Below are positions 34,725 to 47,300 of a DNA stretch of 64,000 nucleotides, piece by piece. Origin of the DNA: Aquatica leii (taxonomy: Eukaryota > Arthropoda > Insecta > Coleoptera > Lampyridae). The notes beneath the pieces were generated by a model. That model worked only from the letters and a program-made list of their open reading frames with translations, made no database searches and had not been told where the DNA came from. Each line of letters begins with the position of its first letter. Position 1 is the first letter of the stretch. Location: the NCBI GenBank assembly GCA_035610365.1, contig CM069438.1, forward strand, positions 53,440,837 to 53,504,836, given 5' to 3'. A program made the position numbers and the translations under genes.

Positions 34725-35640
34725 TCACCCACAGCCAAGCATCCGTGCTAACGGATTGGGCCTAAGAAGAGTGAGACAACGCCGGTGTCCACTAGAGCGT
34801 AGATCTAGTGGTCTTCGATCTTTACGGTCAGTTGTCTTTGTTTTTGAAGATTCTGGTTGTCCGAAGCAACGCAGACCTCTCCGATCGTTTTCCGTACTTC
34901 GGCAAGTAGAGTCTATAAATAAAACGCGAAACAGAATAGAATTGACGGTAATAGTCGGTCTGTCCGCACCTCCAGCAGAAGTCGGTGGTTTTGATAGAAA
35001 TACGAACATGGATGGGTTGATCAGGAGTCTTCGTCCACTTTCCCAAAAAGCACTAGGGTGAAGCTCTCTTGTTGTTCCCTTGTCGGTGCCTGGACATTCC
35101 GGATGAGTTCAAGCTCTTTGATGCAGCACATGGAGTCAGTTACGCTCTGGCTACGGCCAATATATAAACAGTATTCCGGAAGCACGTTTCGATGGAGTCA
35201 ATACATTGCTTGCTCCTGGGTAAGGATGCCATATTGTCGGATCAATATTTGAAGAGTGGTTAAATAATCCATCCTTGATTCGCCTTTATGTGAAGTCTTC
35301 GAAAAATCTCTACTTTAAGATTAATTCGGTAATACGCCGACAGGAAGAATGATTGGAAACCTCGGATAAAGTCTTTCCGAGAACTTCAATTCTTCTTAGT
35401 GTCCGGTGTCAAGCCGTATTGCTCACAAGCTTTGTCCAGGCGTTCGAGGAATCTTATTGAGTCCGACTCTCCATTAAAGCTGAGCCTCCATTTGTGGATC
35501 TTGTCTTGTTCTAGTGGATTACGGGAACTTGGCTGGTTAGCGGCGTTTATTGGTTTTAGGGCTATAGACGTCGGTGGCGGTAGTTTCCCATGTCGGATAG
35601 TTTACTAGGTCTCGGCGCATCTCGTCAACATGAAAACTCG
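34725..35640 (-). pseudogene. Retroelement gag remnant (LTR-type)
   Basis: Read on the minus strand, 35560-35420 encodes a gag-like stretch (KWRLSFNGESDSIRFLERLD). This is the W-x-L-x-F-x-G pattern with a following helix that is common in insect LTR-element gag. Further downstream, 34980-34900 encodes a decayed CCHC knuckle (CWRCGQTDYYRQFYS, last Cys lost). Several stops and frame changes lie between. No protease or polymerase is seen. The plus-strand frame of 198 codons here is a shadow. Confidence 0.65.
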
Positions 35641-36882
35641 TAATATTATAGAAACAATGCTAATATCTAACCAATCAATATTTCTATAATTACTAAACAC
35701 TCCATCATGCTAATTGCTAAAAAATCCATGACGTTAAGAAAAACGACAGCACGTGACTTAACGCTATACCCAGTTGCAGGTGATGAAGAAGTACCTCATG
35801 TCGAACTAGGTGCCAAAAAAATGTCGCCGTTTATAAAGTCAGTCGCGTTCGTTCAAACAAAAACGTCGGCGTTAAGCGAACCAAGGTGTCGCCCTCTTCG
35901 CCGGTATTGTCATAGACAAAAATGGCAAAATCGGCTGTCGTGACCTCAAAACAGCAACCGCAAAGTCGTCGTAGTTACCGAGAAAAGCAGCTACGGCCAT
36001 GTCAAAAAAAATCGACAAAGACGAGTTGTGAATAGTGGTGGGAAAGAGAAACGTTTTCGTTGTACACGAGAAACAAAGAAAAGCCAGAACAGATAGAAGA
36101 TGAAGCATCGGTCATAAGGAGTTTACTTTGCTGACCGCCAGTTGTTTGTCAGAATTTACCGGGCCCACTCTCCGAGGTTCTAAGCTACCGCCTACTACAG
36201 ATTACGGTTCTTTTACCGTAACAAACTACAATTCTCTTCTGAGATTCCATAGTACCCGCCATAAATTTTCATATATCGGCTTTGACCGTGAGTACTTTTT
36301 TGTGACCAAATACAAAATATACCGTCGCTGGTTCTTCGATCAACGACGGCTACGCTAACGCAATCATGAATTACACGTTTTTTATTCTTCGTAATATCGA
36401 TCATAATTTGAAATCGTAATGGCCCACGTGCAAGCTTCGACAACGAACCGAACATCTCGGCGGTCACCTCTGTATCAGTGACAAAAAGCAACGTCAATAA
36501 TGATGCTCTCAAAACTTGCGAAGATTGTAAGCTTAGACTCTAGCCTTGACTACGTTTAATAAGTGATCTTAATTATACAAAAGAAAAACTGAGAGCTAAA
36601 CATAATTAAATTGCTGAAGGCTGAATATATTCACAACATTTAAATAATTTTATATCTTTTTACACTTGACTGTAGAGTAATTAAGGAGTACCCGGTATAA
36701 TTAAGTTTTATGTTGGTAACAATGATGGAGTAAGATGAACATCAAAATAAACATGATGTAAGGTTATATATACAAAATTTATTATTCTAATTTAAAAACT
36801 TAACACTAACTATTTTCGTTGAACATACCAGGTTCAGGCTAAAAACAACACCAAATTACTTAGAGCACGATAGAATTAAATC
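35641..36882. other. Spacer without recognised genes
   Basis: Contains moderately GC-rich frames on both strands near 35700-36110 that look like decayed coding sequence, but I cannot assign them to any family. The right end holds a possible minus-strand AATAAA (tttatt at 36778-36783) for the kinesin-5 fragment. Confidence 0.35.
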
Positions 36883-38155
36883 TCATACCGTAGTAGAATT
36901 CTCAACGTCATCTCGATTCTCAGCCAATCTTTCTCGAAACCGAGATAACACTTTATCTTTAGGAGTGATGTCTTTGAATCCAGGAGGATATTTGTACTGT
37001 GTACGAGTGGGAGTATCTCCGGCATGGTTTACTTCGGTAATATTTGTATCAGTACACTTGATCATAGATTTCAATTGATTGACATTATCTAAAAGAACTA
37101 AACCATTATGTTTCGACTGTTCCTGAAACTTCTTCGTTACTTCTGAAAAAACTACACCTTGCTGATCTGTCTCCATTATATTTTTATGAGCATCTTCAAG
37201 TGCTTCCTAAAACAAGGCTAAAACGTAACAAATAAAGAAAGCGCAACAATTACAATTTACTTACAGATACAACACGCTTTTGTTCTTGGTGGGCATCATG
37301 AGTTTTTATAAGCAATTTCTCGGTACCTATGTTTACAGCTTCAGAAATATTTCCCAATTGTTCTTGTAGAATTTTAGTTTTCTCTGTAGCTTCCGTGTTA
37401 TGTTTATTTAGGTGGTTATTCCATGAATCGTCCGTGACTAGGATTTCGCCAATTTGATTAGTGACAATTTTCAGTGTATTTACGCTGTGCTCGTGGTCTC
37501 TTTCAGCTCGTTCGATCAAACCTGTAGTGTCTGCTTTAAATTGATTTACACGTTCCTGACAGTTCGATATAAGGTTTAACTGCTGTTTTTTCTTCTCGGT
37601 CAAATCCGCTTGAACTTGTTCAATTCCCAACAATATCCTTTGTCGAATATTTAGTTTAGCATTAGCCATGGTATCTAACAATACATTATTACATCTACCA
37701 CAATTGTCTAAGATTTTCACAACGTTATCACAAGTACTCCTATCTTTTAAAGTCAATTCCATCTTAGAACATCGATCTTTGAAGGCCGACATAAATGTTA
37801 TCGCCTCATCAGACATATCGTCGCTGTCTTCTTCGTCAGTTGAAGATAGTGACAAGTTGGGTACCCAATTCTCTAATGAACTCAGGTTATGTTTGAATCC
37901 TTCGCAACGAGTATTAAAAGTTTGCCGTAAATGTTCCACGTTTTCTTTATGTTGTGCAAATGGTTCTTCGATCCAATCAGTTTCGACATTAATATTCCGT
38001 TTACAATCAGTTATTATATCTTGAATTTGATTTAATAATTATATTTCTTGCGTGTTTAATAATGATGCATTCTCTTGACCCTCGGTTACTTTTGTGCTCA
38101 AATTTGACGTATAAGTGTTAACGTCCTGATAAGCCAACTGTACTTACATTCAAAT
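36883..38155 (-). pseudogene. Kinesin-5 (Eg5/Klp61F-like) C-terminal fragment
   Basis: Two pieces, complement(37265..about 38155) and complement(36883..37206), share a proper 58-nt GT-AG intron, so this is genomic and not processed. The protein is a long coiled-coil stalk/tail. Near the C terminus it carries a BimC-box-like motif (TPTRTQYKYPPGFKDITPKD), the Cdk1-target signature of kinesin-5 that in intact proteins localises the tetrameric motor to spindles. The motor domain is nowhere in the window. A TAA at 38039-38041 interrupts the coiled-coil frame, which continues on both sides of it (...NTQEI stop LLNQIQD...). Coding similarity ends where a LINE poly(A) begins at about 38161. It is either a duplicated dead fragment or a gene cut by LINE-related rearrangement. 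Confidence 0.75.
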
Positions 38156-38160
38156 TCATC

Positions 38161-41100
38161 TTTTTTTTTTCTCCTTCTTTTATCAATCTGCAATCAGCCA
38201 AGAGCTATAATCAGATGTGACTTCTATTATATATAAGTGGCTTTAGATATGCACATCCTGTGATGTGTCATTTCTTGTTATTAGATGATTAGATGGTGGC
38301 TAGTCGTATTCTTTTTAGGCGGAATATAGAGTCCTTGGTGTTAAGGAGCTCTGTGGCTAAACTATTTATGTGTTTTTCAAGTCTCTGCTTATAGGCATCA
38401 GAAGACTTCTCTATTTCTTCTCTGACTGTAGGGAGTTGCAGATATTCATGCACTTCTGTGTTCCTTATGAACCATGGGGCATTGGTCAAAGTTTTTAATG
38501 CTTTATTTTGGAAGCGCTGTAGTATTTCTATATTTGAGTGACTAGCTGACCCCCACAGTTGTATACCATATGTCCATACTGGTTTTATAATGCATTTGTA
38601 TATCAGGAGCTTATTCTCCAAACTGAGAGTCGATTGCCTGCCCAGCAGCCAGTGCATATCCCTGAACTTTTTGTTTGCTTGTGCTCTCTTTGCCTTAATG
38701 TGATCCCTCCACGTAAGCCGTTTGTCCAGATGCATACCCAGGTATTTCACTGTTGTTTGCTGTGTCAAGATATCTCCGTTAAGTGTAACAGGTGGACAGG
38801 CACCTCTATTCAAAGTAAATGTTATGTGAACTGATTTTGCAGGACTAGCTCTTATTCGCCACATCTTTAGCCATATTCCGATTCTATCTAGATGTTTTTG
38901 TAGTTTTACGGATGCTAGACTAGGATCTTTACTGCTAGAAAGGATTGCAGTGTCATCTGCATAAGTTGCAGTTACTACTTCTTCTGTGATAGGTATATCA
39001 GCGGTAAATATTGTGTAGAGGATAGGGCCCAGCACCGATCCTTGAGGCACTCCTGCTTCTATTTGGCAGATGGATGACAGGCGATCTCCGCACTTCGTCA
39101 CTGTCGTATTGTGTGAGCTACTTGGTGTATTTGTTCAGTCGTTCCATGGTGTGTCCGAAATCCGAATTGATGGTCTGGTATTATTTTTTGCTCTTCAAGA
39201 ACTGGGAGAAGTCGACTTAATATTAGTTTCTCAGTAAGTTTTGATAGTACTGGGAGAAGACTTATAGGTCTGTAAGATGTGACTTCTGTGGGAATCTTCC
39301 CCGGTTTAAGTACCATATTTATAATGGACACTTTCCACAGATTTGGGAAGTATTGTAGTCTCAACACTGCATTAAAGTGGATTATCAGCAGAACTATACC
39401 TTTCTTTGGTAGCTGTTTCAGAACTTCTGCCGTTATCAGGTCAAAACCGGGAGCTTTCTTTTGTTTTAGTTAAGCTATGGCTTTTTGACTTCTGCTGGGG
39501 TGACTGATTTCAAGGGTAGAGACATTTGCTGATCGCTATTTAAGATCCCGTCGATCGTTTTTTCTGTGTCGTCAACATCAGCTTCATCGGATTTGAACAC
39601 GCTTTTTAGGAAGGTGGCGAATAATTCTGCTTTATCTGCGGGTTTCCTTGACCAACTGTCATCAGATTTTCTTAGAGGAGGCATGTATTCTTTTGGCTTT
39701 TTTAGTGATTTAGTAATTTTCCAGAGTGTATAATCTTCTGCTTTGTATGGTGATAAAGTCTTTAATTTGTCTTGCAAAGTCCTATTCTCTAGTTCTTTGA
39801 GCATTGATTTCAGTACTTTTTGAGCTTTGTTTAGTGCCTTTTTGTCTTGGTGATTCCTACTAGTATGCCATTGTCGCCTTATTTTTCTTTTTACAGCTAT
39901 CATTTCTCTAACTTTCACGGTAGCGTCCAAATTTTTCGATGTTACTTCTATATAGGGAGATGATAGCCAAGCTGCTTTTTGAATTAAGTTGGTAGTATAC
40001 AACGCCGCACTTTCTATATCATCTTCCGTTTTAAGAGGTATACAGAGTGTGGTATTATCTTCAATGTAATCCCGGAATGCTTCCCAGTCAGTTTTAGGGT
40101 TGTATAAAGTCTCGGGTAATTGTTTTAGGATCACTGTAGTGCTTAGTGTACATATGATAGGCGTGTGGTCGGAAGAGCCATCCAGGCATGATTCAATTTT
40201 TGTGTAGAGTCCTGATATTCCTTTGGTGACGAAGAAGTCTATGAGGTCTGGGATTTTTTTTGGGTCAGTTGGCCAATGAGTCGGTTTCCCTGTTGAAAGT
40301 ACATGAAGATTATTGCTGTCAATAGCATTTCTCAAAGTTCGGCCTTTCGTATTTGTTAATTGGGAGCCCCAAAATGTGTTTTTGGCATTCCAGTCGCCTC
40401 CCGACAGATATCTACCACCCAATGTGCGAAAGAAGTCATTGTACATCGTCTCGTCGATTCGATGTCGGGGGCAGTACACTGCAGCCACATTTACGAGCCC
40501 TGCCAGACGTCAACAGATACTATAGCAGCCTGTATATATGCTTGTGTATATGGTGATAACAGATGATATCTTATGTTTTCTCTTATTACTATAGCAGCTC
40601 CAGCATGTGATGTGCCGTCTGGATGATTAGCGTAGCAAACGGTATATCCCTTGATTTTAATCACTCTTTGATCAGTCATATGTGTTTCGGAAATTAATAG
40701 AACATCAATTTTGTTAGGAGACCCCTTAGGGTGCCTATTTGTGTTATGAGGATATCATTTTTTTCTGATTGATTTATTATTATCTGCTCTAAGGAGCTTG
40801 TTGATTGAGAATGTGCTTTCTCTATTTTTCGGGTCCAGCAAACATCATTCATGATGTTGGACATAGTTTCAGATGTATGTGCAATGTTTCTTTGCTGGTT
40901 GCTTGACTGCTGGTTGCCAAGTTTTAATGGAGGAAAATTATCTTGAGTAAGGGGGTGGCATTGTTGTTTGTGTGGGTTCTTTTGCTATTACTGAGTCTCT
41001 TTTGTTTGCAATATTTCCCATTTTTCGAGCCTTTACCTCTTTATACACTTGACAGTCCTTGTAATTGGCTGGGTGGTCACCATGACAGAGAGCGCAGGTG

Positions 41101-42753
41101 GCCGGTGTATTCTTGTCTTTTTTTGGACAATCAGTGGTTTTGTGTTCTTTACCACATTTGACACACCTATGAGGACGCATACAGTTGTTTTTTGTATGGC
41201 CGTATTGTTGGCACCTGAGGGATCTCAGTCGATTTACTTGGGTCCTCTATCTTGACTTTAGTGTGGTATATATATTTTATATTCTTTACATCTGGGTTGT
41301 TAGGGCCTGGTTCAATGTTCACGAAAAACATATTGAGTGGCTTTTTATTTTTTCTTGATATTGCACAGATGACTTCACTTCTGACCTTGTTTCCAGTATT
41401 CTCAATCTCCTCTATAATGGCTGTTTTTGCAGTGGTGTGGTGCAAGTTTTTGACAACAATTCTGTTACATTTGTTTTGCTTCTGTGTGAAGGTGTGTCCA
41501 ATAAGGCCGTTGGTTCGAATAACTTCTATTAAGTTTTTATAAGTTTCAGGTGTCTGTGACATTACTCTTAGCTGGTCCCTGTTAATGATCTTGTACGTGA
41601 AGCTATCTCTAGACACAGACTTATTTAGTAGTTCTGTTAGTTTAGATAAATCTTCTATGCCATAAAGGACAATAGGTCGGGGCTTGCTATTTTTTCTATT
41701 ATGGGTGGCTGTAGCTGGCGTTATGTCCTCGGTTAAGTCTATCGGTAATCCACTGAATCTATTCGAGGTATTGATTCCCGTGTGTACTTCAATAGAACTT
41801 TGTATGTTTGGTGGTTTAACAGATATTCTCTTTCTTTTTGGGTAGCGGTCTGTACTATCTGGTACTCTTTGCCATGGAGGAGGGCAAACTTTATTAGCAT
41901 CTGTGACATTTGCAGATGGTGGTGACACAATTAATGATTTTTTTAAGTCTTCGCCAGTAATTGCACCTATTGAAGATGATCTCGGTCTTGTGATGAGCAG
42001 GCTTGGATGGAATACCTGCTGAGTTAATTTTTTTTTGTTTTTGTTTGTGTTACCAGTAGCATTCACTGTCGCGGAGGCCTGGTCACCTACCTCCGCGCAC
42101 GTTTTGTTGCTTGTGTTATTAGGATCTATCATTGTAGTCCCACGAGTAGGGTCGATTCCCAGTGAGAAGGCTATTTTCAACGACGGTTCACCTGCTCCAT
42201 CGAGGTTGGTCGCTCATGGCTGACTCACCAGTCAGTCATCCATCCCCTTGGCGCGCCCCGCACCGTGGGATTTGGGGATTTTTTGAAGAGGTTACCTTCC
42301 TCGCGGACTGAGTGGCGAAGCTCAGACCCCCGTTCCTGGAGACATGACCACAGGGCTACGGTACTGGGGCGACCCTTTCGGGCCACACGTTGGTTTTTCT
42401 GTCGGGGTCGACTCCCTTAGCTATGATTTCGGTTTTGAGGCGCCGAAGACTCGCCTTCGCCCTTTTTACTTTGCTATCAGGGTCACGAGGTAGGTTTATA
42501 ATGTGCAAGACTCGTTATAGACCATGACATTGCCCGGGGGATGAGACGACCCTCAATTGAGGGTCCACCACCAATTAGCGGCGGCAGATTGGTGGTGGCG
42601 AGGACGTGTAAAAATAGGACTTTATGGTGCGCGTCTAATAGTCCATTCTTGCACACATAAGCGTACGCTAGCGGCTTAATCTTAGCTTTTTATAGGTGCA
42701 TACTTTATAGCGAGGGCATGTACCACCGAGGCCAAACACCATTTTCTCCCCCT
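38161..42753 (-). mobile_element. Jockey-like LINE, copy 1 (both ends present, internally defective)
   Basis: On the minus strand the element starts at 42753 (AGGGGGAGAAAATGG, shared with copy 2). It has a GC-rich 5' UTR to about 42180, then ORF1 and ORF2, and ends in a short A-run at 38161-38171. ORF1 (42180-41167, continued to 40938) holds a PRE_C2HC-type domain and CCHC knuckles. ORF2 has AP endonuclease (SGGDWNAKNTFWG, SSDHTPI) and reverse transcriptase (YRPISLLPVLSK, GVPQGSVLGP, YADDTAIL). Defects against copy 2: an 8-bp loss near 41216 shifts ORF1 before the knuckles, and about 110 bp of the endonuclease start are missing near 40715. Independently of copy 2, the RT block bearing the first catalytic Asp is missing near 39100. 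It is therefore non-autonomous. Confidence 0.93.
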
Positions 42754-44210
42754 TACAGCTGCGGATTGGCCGACGAAATCTGCGATCCTCGGGATGTCGG
42801 TCTGTTCGGACGAACTAGGGGGCGTTTGCAATGATTCTGAGGATCTTGTTTTGAAAGAGGCGAGCTTCTAGGTGATTGGGATTTCCATAAAAAAATTTTG
42901 TCTAGAGTGAGGCCGAGATATTTGGTATCGTCCACCCAGGAGTGGGTTCGATGTTTCTTCGGTCGGAGATGACGGCGGCGTTTTTCATAGGATTAACTTT
43001 TATTCGGCAGTCCTCGTACCGGTTGTCTACCGAGGTGAAAGTCATGAAGATGTTGCCAAAACGGCGGTGACGTCGGCGTAGAAGGTGTACGTGAGTCCGT
43101 TGATTTTTGGGACGTCTGCGGTGAAGATGTTGTATAGAAGTGAATATAGCGTAGATCCTTGATAAACGGCGGCTTCTATGTGACGTGGAGTGGATTTGGA
43201 GGTACGAAGTTTGATCGCAAACGAATGTCGATGGAGGAAGGAGCCATGGAAACGTTGATCTTGTAGAGTAGGCCGCGATGCCAGACCTCGTCGAACGCTT
43301 TCTCGATGTCGAGAAAAACGCCGCCAGTGACGTCGCGGTGCTTAAAGCCGTCGGTGATCTGCTCCACGATGCGAAGGGTTTGATGGTCCGTGGAATGTTT
43401 TTTTGCAAAAACCGAACTTTTCCGGGGATTATATGATTGTTATCGACCTGTTCCTGTAATCGGGTGAGGATTATTCTTTCCAATAGCTTACCAAGCATCG
43501 GAAGAAAGCTAATTGGACGGTAGTTTTGCGGCATGATGTGGTCTTTTCCGGATTTGGAAATAATTTATGACGTCCGCGGTTTCCATTCTCTTCCATGCTC
43601 TGAATTGGAGTTCGAGCGTGTTGGCGAAAGCTTCGGCTTTGTCTAGATCCGTGTAGACCAGACCTCGGGGGCCGTGATTAGCGGGCATGGGAGGATTGTT
43701 CCTGTTTTCAAGGACGTTGGTCATTTGCCAGACGCTGTAGTCTTGTGAATTTAGTGACTGAAGTTTATCATTGAAAAGAAGATTGCGATGTGCTCGATCT
43801 GTGTTCGCGGCTTGAAGTTGGGCGATATTATCAATGACCTGGACTTGAGTGATAAGTTTACTGGCCTCGAATTGGAAAGAAGGCTACATGGTGATGTTCA
43901 TTTCGAACTGAAGATTATCGGTTTCTCTTTGATCACGGGCTCCTGGTCGGAATTAAGGTCGGAAACAGTAGTTAAATCGTAAAGTAGCCTGATGTTATTG
44001 GAAATGTCGATGACGTCGGGAAGCCCATTGTGAAGATGGATGATAGATTTGTAGGATCCGTCTACGACGAAATTTCGAATGCTGGCGACATCTTGCAGAA
44101 GTCGATCATTGCGGTTCGATTTCCTGCTGTGCCAATCTGGATGTTTTGCGTTAAGGTTTCCTGCAAAAATTGTGGGGATCCTATGACGTTTTTGGTAGGT
44201 GGGATATAAG
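42754..44210 (-). mobile_element. Second LINE, internal fragment (Jockey-type)
   Basis: A different LINE on the same strand. Endonuclease core is at 44205-43900 (FAGNLNAKHPDWHSRKSNRN). Reverse transcriptase pieces lie in three frames at 43534-42754 (NYRPISFLPMLGKLLERII, then FLDIEKAFDEVWHRGLLYKI). Both ends are missing: the 5' side is cut by the CGATA-rich block at 44211, and the 3' side abuts the 5' end of LINE copy 1. Multiple frameshifts; dead. Confidence 0.85.
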
Positions 44211-44303
44211 TAGTGCTGCGCGATACGGAATTTTGTATATCGAATATCGATACCCAATTTGTATCGATACGTATCGATATATCGATACAAGGACCCAGGA
44301 CTA
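44211..44303. repeat. CGATA-rich flanking block, left
   Basis: 93 bp beginning 'tagtgctgcgcgatacggaa' and ending in a palindromic CGATA run plus 'caaggacccaggacta'. The last 43 bp (44261-44303) are identical to 48625-48667, and the first 60 bp match 48329-48388. The start resembles termini of hAT elements (TAGNGNTGGGCGATA), so this may be one end of a hAT-derived element. That assignment is tentative. Confidence 0.6.
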
Positions 44304-47300
44304 AATTGTATATTTTTAATTGAAATATGTTTCTAGACATTAAATTTACAACTAAGATCACACTGTTTGTAGTTGAGTTTAATATTTACTGAAAATTTAA
44401 AGTTTTTACGATTTTAAGTACGTTCTCTGATTTTCTTCAAAGTTTAAACAACAACAAAAAACGTATAACAATTATTTGTTTTAATTTAATGTCTTAACAG
44501 TTGGATTTAACAATTACAATTAAATTCTGTGTTTTAAATCACTTTTATAAATTATATTTTTTTAAAATTTTGTCCGCCATCTCACTCATAGTTCCTGAAC
44601 TAAATAATAAACTATTAATTTTTCGACTGGCGAATAATGGCTGAACTAAACGCGACTTTCAAGTTCTTAATTCATCTGCTTAGATGGCAGCACCCCAAAG
44701 AAATTTAAAATTTTTGTAATGTAGCGTTTTAAATTACAATTATAGGTACTAAACTGTATAATTTTAATCGAAATATGTTTCTAAACATCAAATTTACAAC
44801 TGAGATCACACTGTATGTAGTTGAGTTTAATATTTACTAAAAATTTTAAGTTTTTACGGTTTTTAGTACGTTCTCTGATTTTCTTCAAAGTTTAAACAAC
44901 AACAAAAAACGTATAACAATTATTTGTGTTAAATTAGTGTATTAACAGTTGAATTTAACAATTACAATTAAATTCTGTGTTTTAAATCACTTATAAATTA
45001 TATTTTTTTAAAATTTTGTCCGCCATCTCTCTCATAGTTTCTGAACTAAATAATAAACTATTAATTTTTCGACTGGCGAATAATGGCTGAACTAAACGCG
45101 ACTTTCAAGTTCTTAATTCATCTGCTTAGATGGCAGCACACCAAAGAAATTTAAAATTTTTGTAATGTAGCGTTTTAAATTACAATTATAGGTACTAAAC
45201 TGTATAATTTTAATCGAAATATGTTTCTAAACATCAAATTTACAACTGAGATCACACTGTATGTAGTTGAGTTTAATATTTACTAAAAATTTTAAGTTTT
45301 TACGGTTTTTAGTACGTTCTCTGATTTTCTTCAAAGTTTAAACAACAACAAAAAACGTATAACAATTATTTGTGTTAAATTAGTGTATTAACAGTTGAAT
45401 TTAACAATTACAATTAAATTCTGTGCTTTAAATCACTTATAAATTATATTTTTTTTAAATTTTGTCCGCCATCTCTCTCATAGTTTCTGAACTAAATAAT
45501 AAACTATTAATTTTTCGACTGGCGAATAATGGCTGAACTAAACGCGACTTTCAAGTTCTTAATTCATCTGCTTAGATGGCAGCACACCAAAGAAATTTAA
45601 AATTTTTGTAATGTAGCGTTTTAAATTACAATTATAGGTACTAAAATGTATAATTTTAATCGAAATATGTTTCTAAACATCAAATTTACAACTGAGATCA
45701 CACTGTATGTAGTTGAGTTTAATATTTACTAAAAATTTTAAGTTTTTACGGTTTTTAGTACGTTCTCTGATTTTCTTCAAAGTTTAAACAACAACAAAAA
45801 ACGTATAAGGATTATTTGTTTTACTTTAGTGTATTAACAGTTGAATTTAACAATTACAATTAAATTCTGTGTTTTAAATCACTTATAAATTATATTTTTT
45901 TTAAATTTTGTCCGCCATCTGTCTCATAGTTTCTGAACTAAATAATAAACTATTAATTTTTCGACTGGTGAATAGTGGCTGAACTAAACGCGACTTTCAA
46001 GTTCTTAATTCATCTGCTTAGATGGCAGCACCCCAAAGAAATTTAAAATTTTTGTAATGTAGCGTTTTAAATTACAATTATAGGTACTAAACTGTATAAT
46101 TTTAATCGAAATATGTTTCTAAACATCAAATTTACAACTGAGATCACACTGTTTGTAGTTGAGTTTAATATTTACTGAAAATTTAAAGTTTTTACGATTT
46201 TAAGTACGTTCTCTGATTTTCTTCAAAGTTTAAACAACAACAAAAAACGTATAACAATTATTTGTTTTAATTTAATGTCTTAACCGTTGGATTTAACAAT
46301 TACAATTAAATTCTGTGTTTTAAATCACTTTTATAAATTATATTTTTTTAAAATTTTGTCCGCCATCTCTCTCATAGTTCCTGAACTAAATAATAAACTA
46401 TTAATTTTTCGACTGGCGAATAATGGCTGAACTAAACGCGACTTTCAAGTTCTTAATTCATCTGCTTAGATGGCAGCACCCCAAAGAAATTTAAAATTTT
46501 TGTAATGTAGCGTTTTAAATTACAATTATAGGTACTAAACTGTATAATTTTAATCGAAATATGTTTCTAAACATCAAATTTACAACTGAGATCACACTGT
46601 ATGTAGTTGAGTTTAATATTTACTAAAAATTTTAAGTTTTTACGGTTTTTAGTACGTTCTCTGATTTTCTTCAAAGTTTAAACAACAACAAAAAACGTAT
46701 AACAATTATTTGTGTTAAATTAGTGTATTAACAGTTGAATTTAACAATTACAATTAAATTCTGTGTTTTAAATCACTTATAAATTATATTTTTTTTAAAT
46801 TTTGTCCGCCATCTCTCTCATAGTTTCTGAACTAAATAATAAACTATTAATTTTTCGACTGGCGAATAATGGCTGAACTAAACGCGACTTTCAAGTTCTT
46901 AATTCATCTGCTTAGATGGCAGCACCCCAAAGAAATTTAAAATTTTTGTAATGTAGCGTTTTAAATTACAATTATAGGTACTAAAATGTATAATTTTAAT
47001 CGAAATATGTTTCTAAACATCAAATTTACAACTGAGATCACACTGTATGTAGTTGAGTTTAATATTTACTAAAAATTTTAAGTTTTTACGGTTTTTAGTA
47101 CGTTCTCTGATTTTCTTCAAAGTTTAAACAACAACAAAAAACGTATAACAATTATTTGTGTTAAATTAGTGTATTAACAGTTGAATTTAACAATTACAAT
47201 TAAATTCTGTGTTTTAAATCACTTATAAATTATATTTTTTTAAAATTTTGTCCGCCATCTCTCTCATAGTTTCTGAACTAAATAATAAACTATTAATTTT

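Noticed and set aside
34465-35061. 198-codon plus-strand frame
   Set aside because: The minus strand of the same stretch encodes recognisable decayed gag; the plus frame is Arg/Ser-rich with no family resemblance.
35707-36112. Possible decayed coding sequence on the plus strand
   Set aside because: Some regular-looking peptide stretches but no recognisable family and many stops; not called.
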